Origin: Gemmatimonadota bacterium | GTDB taxonomy: Bacteria > Latescibacterota > UBA2968 > UBA8231 | Assembly (NCBI GenBank): GCA_026706165.1 | Contig: JAPOZF010000120.1 | Location: 1 to 6,772 of the forward strand | Direction of reading: 5' to 3' | DNA: 6,772 bases | In this document: in pieces, positions 1 through 6,370 of the stretch | Layout: each line of letters starts with the position of its first letter | How positions within the stretch are numbered: position 1 is the stretch's first letter | The notes under the pieces: model-generated | Seen by the model: the letters and a program-made list of their open reading frames with translations, nothing else | Databases searched by the model: none | Told to the model about the DNA's origin: nothing | Made by a program: the position numbers and the translations under genes

Positions 1-1958
1 TCCAGCCTGCCCGGGCGGCCCCGGCCGTCCTTGACGAGGCGGACCCATTCCGGGTCGCCGTCGAAGGCGAGGTTGTCCTGTATGGTCTGGAACCTCCTGG
101 TGGCGTTGTTGATGTCGTCCCAGATGCCGCCGGCGCTGATGTTGCGGCGGAACAGGTTGCGCTGCGGCACCCCCAGCTTGTCGTCGAGAATCCCCGGCAG
201 GGTCGGGTAGCGACGCGACCAGACCTCGCTCCTGTAGGGCACCGCCCGCAGCCCCTGGTGGAAGGTCCACGAGGTGTCCTGGACCATCCCCTTCTGCCAG
301 CCCATGCCGCGGTTGTCGAGATGGACCGCCGTCCAGCAGTCGATGAAGACGTTGTTGGTCACCGAATTGTCGACGCCGCCGCCGATGAAGACGGCGTTGG
401 TCACGCTCTCGAAGAGATTGCCGTGGATGTGGTGGCCGCTTTGCTGGTCGTCGAGATAGATCGTCATGCCCCCGTGCCCGTCGGCCCCGAGAATCTGGTG
501 CCAGTAGTTGTAGCTCAGCACCGTGCCGCGCTGGGTGAAGTCGCGGCCGACGTAGAAGGCCCCGGCGTCGCGGCTTTCGTACACGACGTTGTGTATCTCG
601 TTGTACTCGACGACGTGGTCGTTGCCCCCCGCCGACAGGGCCATGTGGGGGCCGTCGTGAATCAGGTTGTGGGAGATGCGCGCGCCGACGCCCCAAGTGC
701 TGATGGCGGACTGGTAGGTGCGCTTCCGCCGCGCGTAGTGGTGGACGTGGTTGTTCTCGGCGCGGTGGCCGGAGGGGGTCAGGTTGGCGCGGTCCCCGCC
801 GTTCAGGAAGATGCCGCCGGTACCGGTGAAGTAGACGTCGCAGCCGTAGACCTCGTGGTTCGAGCCGCCGTCCACCTGCACCGCCCGCCCCCCGACGTTG
901 CGGATCGTGCAGCCCACCACCTTGCAGCCGGCCCCGCCCTCGACGGCGATGGCCGTCCCTCGCGAGGCTTCGAAGATGATTTCTCGAAACGTCACGTGCC
1001 GCAGGTCTTCGGCCCGCACCAGTCCCTCGGCTCGGGACAGCACCGCAGTTCCGGATTCGGCGGGCTTCCCTGGGGATGCCGGGTCCGCCCCTCCTGTCGG
1101 GGGCGGCCAGAAGTAGAGCAGGCCGTTGCCGCGGTCGATGTAGTACTCCCCCGGGCGGTCGATCTCCCCGAGCAGGTTGAAGGCGTACCACCGCGCCTTT
1201 CCCGGGGCGATGCCGTAGCTCGGCGTGATATCGGTTGAACGCAGCAGCACCCGGTGCGCCGGCTCCAGGCCGGCGATCGGCTCGTACAGCTCGGCCCAGT
1301 CGTAGCGCCAGTAGGCGAGGATCCACGGCTCCGGCTCCCCGACCCAGCGCCCGAGCCGGTCGCTGTCGACGGTGACGCGCTCCTCCCCCTCGACCTCGTG
1401 AATGCCGCGGAACCCCTCGTTCGGCCAGCGCGCCAGGGTCATCGGCTCGTCGTTCCAGAACAGCTCCGCCTCCGCCCGGCCGTACTCCTCCGGGGGGATG
1501 CCCGAGGCGGATCCCCGCCTGCCGAGGCGGCCGTAGTCGTCGATCCCCCGGGCGCGCAGGTCGGCCACGAGCACGTGGGGGCGCGCCTCTTCGGGCAGAC
1601 GGGCGAGGACGCCCTCGTCCGTGACCGGGCCCCATCCGCCGACCGGCTGCCCCCCGCTGAAGCGCACCTCGGCCCCGGGAAGCGCCCGGTAGGTCACGGG
1701 AGCCGCTTCCGTTCCCGAGTCTTCGGCGGAGAAAACGGCCGGCTCCGCGAACCGGTAGGTCCCCCCGGCGAACCAGACGGTCAGCGGGGTCTCCGGGGTT
1801 TTGTGCCGGCGCACGCGGTCGCGGGCACCCTCGAGGGTTGCCAGCGGTTGCGCCCGCGTCCCGGGGGCGCCGTCGTCCCCCTGCGGGGATACATGGAGAT
1901 CGGTCTCGGCGAAGCCGAGGGAGGCGGTTGCAGCGGCAGCCATGGCGATTCTCCTCAT
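1..1958 (-). CDS. Secreted right-handed beta-helix protein, GH141-like glycoside hydrolase (3' end cut by window)
   Basis: The frame stays open from an ATG at 1958 to the left edge (652 codons), so the C-terminus is missing. Residues 1-17 (MRRIAMAAAATASLGFA) look like a short signal peptide, suggesting export. Residues 21-50 (VSPQGDD..PGT..QPLATLEGARDRVR) are the typical opening of secreted beta-helix enzymes. EYYIDRGNGLLYFWPP (271-286) precedes a parallel beta-helix at about 310-550, rich in N-x-I/V/F-x turns. The blocks HDGPHMALSAGGNDHVVEYN (434-453) and ESRDAGAFYVGRD (461-473) recall GH141, a family with alpha-L-fucosidase and xylanase members. D464 and D503/D504 are candidate catalytic acids (inference). 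Substrate is unknown; a non-enzymatic or lyase-like beta-helix is possible. An in-frame TGA at 2021-2019 limits the start. A second ATG at 1943 has AGGAG 7 nt upstream, but using it would remove the RR n-region. It lies 60 bp after the MDR gene and may be co-transcribed. Confidence 0.82.
   Translation of the reverse strand, partial: MRRIAMAAAATASLGFAETDLHVSPQGDDGAPGTRAQPLATLEGARDRVRRHKTPETPLTVWFAGGTYRFAEPAVFSAEDSGTEAAPVTYRALPGAEVRFSGGQPVGGWGPVTDEGVLARLPEEARPHVLVADLRARGIDDYGRLGRRGSASGIPPEEYGRAEAELFWNDEPMTLARWPNEGFRGIHEVEGEERVTVDSDRLGRWVGEPEPWILAYWRYDWAELYEPIAGLEPAHRVLLRSTDITPSYGIAPGKARWYAFNLLGEIDRPGEYYIDRGNGLLYFWPPPTGGADPASPGKPAESGTAVLSRAEGLVRAEDLRHVTFREIIFEASRGTAIAVEGGAGCKVVGCTIRNVGGRAVQVDGGSNHEVYGCDVYFTGTGGIFLNGGDRANLTPSGHRAENNHVHHYARRKRTYQSAISTWGVGARISHNLIHDGPHMALSAGGNDHVVEYNEIHNVVYESRDAGAFYVGRDFTQRGTVLSYNYWHQILGADGHGGMTIYLDDQQSGHHIHGNLFESVTNAVFIGGGVDNSVTNNVFIDCWTAVHLDNRGMGWQKGMVQDTSWTFHQGLRAVPYRSEVWSRRYPTLPGILDDKLGVPQRNLFRRNISAGGIWDDINNATRRFQTIQDNLAFDGDPEWVRLVKDGRGRPGRL
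1946..1958 (-). promoter_or_regulatory. Start-site ambiguity: Shine-Dalgarno inside the first codons of the beta-helix gene
   Basis: On the minus strand the gene begins ATG AGG AGA ATC GCC ATG. AGGAG lies directly after the first ATG and 7 nt before the second (1943). The first ATG has no good ribosome binding site of its own, only an AGAAAG about 12 nt upstream. The signal peptide favours the first start and the ribosome site favours the second. Confidence 0.45.
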
Positions 1959-2018
1959 GTCCGAACGGTTCTTTCTGCGGGGCGGTTCTGTTGCCTGCCC
2001 CTGCCGGAAGCAAAGGCT

Positions 2019-3002
2019 TCAGGCGTTGACGTCGACGACGACCCGGCCCCGGACCTTGCCGTCGAGGATCTCCCGTCCGAGCCGCGGCAGGTCGTCGAGA
2101 CCCGCCAGGGTGCAGATCGAGTCGATGCCCTCCGCCGGCAGCACGTCGGCCAGCCGCTTCCACGCGGCATAGCGGCGCTCCCCCGGATAGGTCACCGAGT
2201 CGATGCCGAGGAGGTTGACCCCGCGCAGCAGGAAGGGGATCACCGTGGTTTCGAGCTTGCTCCCCCCGGCCAGGCCGACCGCGGCCACCGAAGCGCCGTG
2301 ATCCGTCTGCGCCAGCACCCTGGCCAGGGTGGACCCCCCCACCGAGTCGATGCAGCCGGCCCAGCGGGCGCTTTCGAGAGGTTTGCCGGTGGCCTCTGAC
2401 AGTTCCGACCGGGGCACGACCTTCGCCGCCCCGAGACCTTCGAGATACTCCCCCAGCTCCGGGCGGCCGGTCGAGGCGGCCACCTCGTACCCGAGGGAGG
2501 ACAGCAGCAGCACCGAGAAGGAACCGACCCCACCGGCGGCCCCGGTTACCAGCACCTCCCCCTGTCCCGGCGCCATGCCGTGGGCCTCCAGCACCTCGAG
2601 AGAGATGGCCGCGGTGAGCCCTGCCGAACCGAGCCCCATCGCGGCGCGCGCCGACAGGCCCGGCGGCAGCTTCACCGGCCATGCGGCCCGCAGCCGCGCC
2701 CGCTGAGCGTACCCTCCCCAGTACAGCTCCCCGACGCGGTACCCGGTCGAGACCACGGCGTCCCCGGGCGCGAAGCCGGGGTCGGAGCTGGCGGTCACCG
2801 TGCCGGCCAGGTCGATGCCTGGCACGTGCGGGTACTCCTTGACCAGGCCGCCGAGCCCGTTGAGAACGAGGCCGTCCTTGTAGTTGAGGGAGGAGTATTC
2901 GACCGCGACCTCGACCTCCCCCTCGGGGAGCTGGTCTTCTTCGACTTCTTCGACCGACGCGGAGATCTCGCCGTCTTCCCGGCGCAGCAGGAGTGCTTTC
3001 AT
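2019..3002 (-). CDS. acuI: YhdH/AcuI-family acrylyl-CoA reductase-like (NADPH) medium-chain dehydrogenase/reductase
   Basis: The 327-residue protein is close to the family length (E. coli YhdH is about 324). It is a cytosolic zinc-free MDR enzyme. Characterised members reduce acryloyl-CoA to propionyl-CoA with NADPH, which detoxifies a reactive intermediate of DMSP or 3-hydroxypropionate metabolism. Seen here: the MKALLLRRED start, SSLNYKD (37-43), PGIDLAG (61-67), GELYWGGYAQ (91-100), the Rossmann motif TGAAGGVG (153-160), FLLRGVNLLGIDSV (257-270) and KVRGRVVVD (316-324). The start at 3002 matches the family N-terminus. A more upstream in-frame ATG at 3068 would add 22 residues unlike the family and was not used. 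The ribosome site is weak (a GAG just upstream). No other DMSP or 3-hydroxypropionate gene is in view, so the physiological substrate is inferred and could be another enoyl-CoA or quinone. Confidence 0.9.
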   Translation of the reverse strand: MKALLLRREDGEISASVEEVEEDQLPEGEVEVAVEYSSLNYKDGLVLNGLGGLVKEYPHVPGIDLAGTVTASSDPGFAPGDAVVSTGYRVGELYWGGYAQRARLRAAWPVKLPPGLSARAAMGLGSAGLTAAISLEVLEAHGMAPGQGEVLVTGAAGGVGSFSVLLLSSLGYEVAASTGRPELGEYLEGLGAAKVVPRSELSEATGKPLESARWAGCIDSVGGSTLARVLAQTDHGASVAAVGLAGGSKLETTVIPFLLRGVNLLGIDSVTYPGERRYAAWKRLADVLPAEGIDSICTLAGLDDLPRLGREILDGKVRGRVVVDVNA

Positions 3003-3090
3003 GAGTCTCGATTCCGGTTTGCAGCGGCCGCCGGCAACTCCCGGGAGGGGCGCCGGGCACGCTGGCATGGGGCTGTCACGGACATGGGGG

Positions 3091-3888
3091 TCAGCAGATC
3101 CGGACGGTGCTTCCGGCCCCCTTGACCCTGGATATGCTTGACTGGATGGAGCTGAGGACCACCTGCGAGCTGACCCCCGTCATCGGGCTGGAGCGGCTCA
3201 GGCTCATCTCGACGTCCCGGCCGCGCGCCTGCAGGTGGATGGACGACTTTTCGAGGTCCGGGTCGGCGATGAACAGGGAGCGGGTGCGGTCGAAGCCGAT
3301 GCCGGCCAGGGCCACGGCGGCGTGCGAGTTGACGTTGCGCGGGAACAGCGGGCAGATGCCGCGGGTCGGGCCGTCGTAGAGCACGGTTGCTCCCTCCTTC
3401 TGCCCCTGGGCGGACTCCGGCAGGGAGCCGCGGTCGACGCTGCCGGCCGGCTTCTTCATCGTGAACGTCACCTCCTCCCAGGAGTCGCGCCCCTCCTCCA
3501 GCGCCTCGAGGCCGACGGCGGTTCCGTGCGGGATGTAGAGGGAAGTCCCTTTCCTGCCTGCAGTGCAGACCAGCTTCTCCTCGAGACCGGGGTCGGCCAG
3601 GGCCGTGAGCGACAGCGGCATGTAGTCGGTGGCCTCGAGGATGGCAGCGCCGTGATCGCGCGACACCGACGGGTGCGCCACCTCGACCACCAGGTCCGCC
3701 CGGAAGCGGGCGAAGCCGGCGAGGTCGGAGAGCCTGAGGTGCGGAGGGATCCCCGCCAGCCTGGCCGGATCGATGTCGTTGACGAACGCCACCTCCAGGC
3801 CGAGCCCGGGATTGCCGGCCACGTGGCGGTACACGGCGCTGCCGATGTAGCCGCACCCGACGATCCCGATCCGCGCGCTGCCGTTCAC
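3091..3888 (-). CDS. L-aspartate dehydrogenase-like protein (NAD(P)-binding + DUF108 domains)
   Basis: The 265-residue protein has an N-terminal Rossmann domain with GCGYIG (11-16) and a C-terminal domain of the DUF108/AspDH type. Family enzymes oxidise L-aspartate with NAD(P)+ to iminoaspartate or oxaloacetate, feeding NAD synthesis or aspartate catabolism in the cytosol. Family blocks seen are VEVAHPSV (68-75), YIPHGTAVGLEAL (118-130), YDGPTRGICPLFPRNVN (171-187), ALAGIGFDRT (193-202) and IADPDL (207-212). H218 in SSIHLQARG sits where the catalytic His is expected, counting from the C-terminus (inference). The GTG at 3888 gives the usual family start (MNGSARIGIVGCG), follows AGGA at about 4 nt, and overlaps the upstream TGA as GTGA, implying translational coupling. 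An upstream in-frame ATG at 4011 would overlap the neighbour by over 120 bp and is unlikely. PHG and NVNSH differ from the more common PSG and NVNVA, so activity on aspartate is not certain. Confidence 0.82.
   Translation of the reverse strand: MNGSARIGIVGCGYIGSAVYRHVAGNPGLGLEVAFVNDIDPARLAGIPPHLRLSDLAGFARFRADLVVEVAHPSVSRDHGAAILEATDYMPLSLTALADPGLEEKLVCTAGRKGTSLYIPHGTAVGLEALEEGRDSWEEVTFTMKKPAGSVDRGSLPESAQGQKEGATVLYDGPTRGICPLFPRNVNSHAAVALAGIGFDRTRSLFIADPDLEKSSIHLQARGRDVEMSLSRSSPMTGVSSQVVLSSIQSSISRVKGAGSTVRIC
3885..3888 (-). other. GTGA stop-start overlap coupling the HEAT/zinc gene to the AspDH-like gene
   Basis: On the minus strand the TGA ending the HEAT/zinc-ribbon gene shares bases with the GTG that starts the AspDH-like gene. 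Such 4-bp overlaps usually mean translational coupling within one mRNA. A CAGGA just upstream, inside the end of the first gene, can serve as ribosome site. Confidence 0.75.
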
Positions 3889-4481
3889 CGGTCCTGCTGC
3901 GGCCGGTCGCACGCCTCGCACAGGAAAGCGGGCCTCGCCTCGCCCCCGAACGAGAGCGGGTTTTCGAAATCCCTGCGCACCGGCAGGTCCGGTTCGCCGC
4001 AGAAGTCGCACCTGCCACGCTCGCCGTAGCGCGGCCTGGCCATGGCCCGGTCCTGCACCTTTTCGAGGAACTGCTCGCGCTCGCGCAGGGGGCGCGCGAA
4101 CTCCTCGATCAAAACCCGCACCCCCTTGTCGGTTTCGCTCTCGACGGCCCGCTTCAGGATGGCGTCCAGGCGCGCATCCCCCCCGGGATAGCCGCCGTCC
4201 TCGAGCGTATGCCAGGCCGCCCTGCGAACCCTGGCGTCACGATCCTCCATGAGGCGGTAGAGGGCATCCTGGACTTCCTCGATACGGGTGCGCACGTGGC
4301 AGGGACAGAGGTTGTCGGCGGCGACGAACCGCTCCTCGGGGTCGCGGCTGCGGGACATCGCCAGCAACTCTTCGATCTCCTCCCGGCCGGCGCGGTGTTC
4401 CCCCCGGCGCCGCGCTTCCTTCCGGGAGCGGAAATACCGGCCCCTGTCGGTGCGCCTGTTCCCGATCTTCTGTTTCCTCAT
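3885..4481 (-). CDS. Small HEAT-like repeat protein with C-terminal four-cysteine zinc ribbon, function unknown
   Basis: The 198-residue protein has no assigned function. Residues 1-33 are very basic (MRKQKIGNRRTDRGRYFRSR and on). Residues about 37-130 form paired helices of HEAT-like character, including NLCPCHVR (57-64), LMEDRDARVRRAAWHTLEDG (77-96) and DKGVRVLIEEFARPL (118-132). The C-terminus has CDFCG (158-162) and CEAC (188-191), a likely zinc-binding C-x2-C pair of knuckles. There is no signal peptide or membrane segment, so it is probably cytosolic. HEAT folds usually bind proteins or nucleic acids; the basic N-terminus would suit nucleic acid or ribosome contact (inference). The ATG at 4481 is preferred because a GGGGGA stretch precedes it. 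The ATG at 4496 directly follows an in-frame TAA and lacks a ribosome site. Its stop overlaps the GTG of the AspDH-like gene, so the two are probably co-translated. Confidence 0.78.
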   Translation of the reverse strand: MRKQKIGNRRTDRGRYFRSRKEARRRGEHRAGREEIEELLAMSRSRDPEERFVAADNLCPCHVRTRIEEVQDALYRLMEDRDARVRRAAWHTLEDGGYPGGDARLDAILKRAVESETDKGVRVLIEEFARPLREREQFLEKVQDRAMARPRYGERGRCDFCGEPDLPVRRDFENPLSFGGEARPAFLCEACDRPQQDR

Positions 4482-4666
4482 GCCGGTTCCCCCCATTTAA
4501 GTCGGTTTGATTCCGCCGGTGCCCTGACCCAGGTTTCCTGGCCGGCCGCGCCCGGCCGCCGATCTCTCCAGGTAAGGAAAAGGTACGTGTCAACCCTGCC
4601 AATTCCCTTTCAAAAAACCGGATCGCCGCCGCTCGAAGCCGGCGACCGAAACCGGACGAAGCGACC
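4482..4666. promoter_or_regulatory. Divergent intergenic region between the HEAT-AspDH set and the M81 gene
   Basis: This 185-bp stretch separates two divergent genes and must hold promoters for both. The only clear core element is a perfect TTGACA on the minus strand (4593 to 4588), facing the HEAT/zinc gene. No good -10 hexamer follows at 16-18 bp (TGGAGA is the closest), so this is weak support. On the plus strand TTGATT at 4507-4512 lacks a partner. A GC-rich CGGCCG repeat at 4543-4548 and 4553-4558 can fold into a 6-bp stem with a CGCC loop. The locally AT-richer block at 4573-4620 is the likeliest promoter area. No operator for a known regulator was recognised. Confidence 0.35.
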
Positions 4667-6148
4667 ATGACCCGCCGCGTAGGCATCATCTCCCTGATCC
4701 ACGAGTCCAACACCTTCGCCGACACCCCGACGACGATCGCCTCTTTCCGGCGCGACGGCCTGCTCATCGGAGAGGAGGTTCGTCAGGAGTTCGCAGGGGG
4801 CCTGCACCAGGGCAGCGGCTTCCTCGAGGGTCTCGCCGAAGCCGGCATCGAGGCGGTGCCGGTCTTCCACGCCTCGACCACCCCCTCCGGCACGATCACG
4901 AGGGAGACCTGCGACGAGCTGATGCGCCTGATGTTCTCCGCCCTCGACGAGGCCGGACCCCTCGACGGCTACCTGGTGTCGCCGCACGGCGCCAATGCCG
5001 GCGAAGGGGATGAGTACCGCGATCTCGACGGCCACTGGCTCACCCGTCTGCGCGCCCGCGCCGGCGCCGGATGCCCCATCATCTGCGTCATCGACCCGCA
5101 CGCCAACCTCTCCCCCCGCATGGTCGAGGCGTGCGACGCGACCATCGCCTACCGCTCGAACCCCCACCTCGACCAGAAGGAGCGCGGCCTCGAGGCCGCC
5201 TCGCTGATGGCGCGCACCCTCGCCGGTGACATCCGGCCCGTGCAGCGAGGGGCCTTTCCGCCCTTCGGCATCAACATCGAGCGCCAGCACACCACCTCCC
5301 CTCCCTGTCTGCCCCTCTACGAGCTGGCCAACGCTCAGCTCGGGAAGGAGCCGGTTCTCTCCAACTCGATCGTGCTCGGTTTCCCCTACGCCGACGTCGA
5401 GGAGATGGGATCGTCGGCCACCGTCGTAACCGACGGCGACGCGGAGACCGCGCAGCGGCTCGCCGACGAGCTCGCCGCCTACATGGTCGAGCACCGCGCC
5501 GAGTTCGTCGGGGAGTACCTGACCGTCGAGGAGGCGGTCGGTATGGCCGCCGGAAGGGAAGCGCCGGTCTGCCTGCTCGACATGGGAGACAACGTGGGCG
5601 GCGGCTCGGCCGCGGACGGCACGCAGATAGCCCACGAGATCCAATCCCGGGGAGACCTGACCGCGTTCGTTTGTATCTACGACCCGGAGTCCCAGGAACG
5701 GGCGCGCGCCGCCGGCCCCGGGGCGCGCCTGACGCTGTCGATCGGGGGCAAGGTCGACGGCCGCCACGGCGACCCGCTGACCGCGGAGGTCACGGTGAAG
5801 AGCCTGCACGATGGGAAGTTCGAGGAGAGCGAGATCCGCCACGGAGGCTACACCCGCTTCGACATGGGGCCGACCGCGGTGGTGACCACCGCCACCGGGC
5901 TGACCATCAGCCTGACCAGCCTGCGCACGGTGCCGGTCAGCCTCGGGGTGGTCACCAGCCTCGGACTCGACCCGGCCGGCTTCCACATCATCGTCGCCAA
6001 GGGGGTGCACGCCCCCGTCGCCGCGTTCGCCCCGGTCTGCAGCGAGCTGATCCGCGTCGATACCATCGGAGCCACCGCGGCCGACATGCGCACCTTCGAG
6101 TACAGGTACCGGCGCCAGCCGATGTACCCGTTCGAAGAAATCGCCTGA
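4667..6148 (+). CDS. M81-family metallopeptidase (MlrC-like, microcystinase C family)
   Basis: The 493-residue protein has the full M81 layout: an N-terminal metallohydrolase domain (about 1-290) and the C-terminal MlrC domain (about 300-485). The founding member MlrC is a zinc enzyme that cuts linearised microcystin and its tetrapeptide in sphingomonads; most homologues have unknown substrates. Motifs seen are HESNTF (12-17), SPHGAN (105-110), DPHAN (143-147), YRSNPHLDQKERG (162-174) and DMGDNVGGGSAADGT (305-319). E13, H107, D143, H145 and H167 reproduce the spacing of the metal and active-site residues I recall for MlrC, so it is probably active. No signal peptide is seen, so it is likely cytosolic. 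The ATG at 4667 gives the family N-terminus (MTRRVGIISLIHESN), though its ribosome site is poor. It is transcribed divergently from the HEAT-AspDH set, and no other mlr gene is in view, so microcystin is not a safe substrate guess. Confidence 0.92.
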   Translation: MTRRVGIISLIHESNTFADTPTTIASFRRDGLLIGEEVRQEFAGGLHQGSGFLEGLAEAGIEAVPVFHASTTPSGTITRETCDELMRLMFSALDEAGPLDGYLVSPHGANAGEGDEYRDLDGHWLTRLRARAGAGCPIICVIDPHANLSPRMVEACDATIAYRSNPHLDQKERGLEAASLMARTLAGDIRPVQRGAFPPFGINIERQHTTSPPCLPLYELANAQLGKEPVLSNSIVLGFPYADVEEMGSSATVVTDGDAETAQRLADELAAYMVEHRAEFVGEYLTVEEAVGMAAGREAPVCLLDMGDNVGGGSAADGTQIAHEIQSRGDLTAFVCIYDPESQERARAAGPGARLTLSIGGKVDGRHGDPLTAEVTVKSLHDGKFEESEIRHGGYTRFDMGPTAVVTTATGLTISLTSLRTVPVSLGVVTSLGLDPAGFHIIVAKGVHAPVAAFAPVCSELIRVDTIGATAADMRTFEYRYRRQPMYPFEEIA

Positions 6149-6192
6149 CCCGAGCTCTTCAGGTTCGCTGTCGGACTGAGCGCCGTCAGCTT

Positions 6193-6231
6193 GCCGGAGC
6201 GAAGACCCGGTCACTCCGGGCTCGCTGCGGC
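6193..6231. terminator. Strong GC-rich hairpin after the M81 gene, possible terminator without T-tract
   Basis: The left arm 6193-6210 pairs with the right arm 6216-6231 around a TCACT loop. The stem has 15 base pairs: 4 outer, one G/G mismatch, 5 middle, 1 more flanked by single-A bulges, and 5 inner (CCCGG/CCGGG). It begins 45 bp after the M81 stop codon. No run of T follows, so it is not a textbook intrinsic terminator. It could instead stabilise the mRNA 3' end. Confidence 0.45.
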
Positions 6232-6282
6232 CGGGAACCGCGGGCTCGACGACCCACCGTGCCCGGCGTTTTCCTTGCCACT

Positions 6283-6338
6283 GTTGCACTACGGCCTGTT
6301 GGTTTTTTCGCGAGATCCCAGTGCAACTGAACCGGTTC
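6283..6338. repeat. Inverted repeat and adjacent palindrome upstream of the PQQ enzyme gene
   Basis: GTTGCACT at 6283-6290 is matched by its exact complement AGTGCAAC at 6320-6327, with 29 bp between them including a T6 run at 6303-6308. Directly after it lies the 10-bp palindrome GAACCGGTTC (6329-6338). This sits 33-88 bp before the GTG start of the next gene, where an operator or promoter would be expected. No convincing -35/-10 pair was found. The arms could be a regulator site or chance. Confidence 0.3.
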
Positions 6339-6354
6339 CATACCCTTGCCCAGT

Positions 6355-6360
6355 GAGGAG
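6355..6360 (+). promoter_or_regulatory. Ribosome binding site supporting a GTG start at 6371
   Basis: GAGGAG lies 10 bp before the GTG at 6371. The reading frame has no ATG further in, and the frame is open upstream, so this Shine-Dalgarno sequence decides the start. The spacing is slightly long but acceptable. Confidence 0.55.
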
Positions 6361-6370
6361 CAACCACCCC

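Noticed and set aside
1956..2021. Beta-helix gene lies in the same frame as the MDR gene, separated by one TGA and 20 sense codons; possible readthrough fusion
   Set aside because: The second gene has its own signal peptide and start. Open intergenic frames are common at this GC content.
258..2399. Long plus-strand open frames (258-1238 and 1254-2399)
   Set aside because: They are antisense to the beta-helix and MDR genes, have low-complexity Val/Ala/Arg/Asp-rich translations and match no known fold. The minus-strand frames give clear family motifs.
3038..3047. CTCCCGGGAG palindrome between the AspDH-like and MDR genes as terminator
   Set aside because: It is a bare 10-bp palindrome with no loop and no T-run, and is expected often in DNA of this composition.
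2999..4018. Alternative minus-strand frame of 339 codons over the AspDH-like gene
   Set aside because: It is Arg/Pro/Gly-rich with no motif, while the neighbouring frame encodes a clear Rossmann plus DUF108 protein.
2019..4481. A dedicated DMSP or 3-hydroxypropionate degradation operon built on the AcuI-like gene
   Set aside because: No lyase, CoA ligase or transporter for these pathways is in the window, and AspDH and HEAT genes are not part of them.
4588..4605. Possible sigma-54 site on the minus strand (TGGCA next to TTGACA)
   Set aside because: The GG and GC elements are not at the required spacing; only a sigma-70-like -35 remains.
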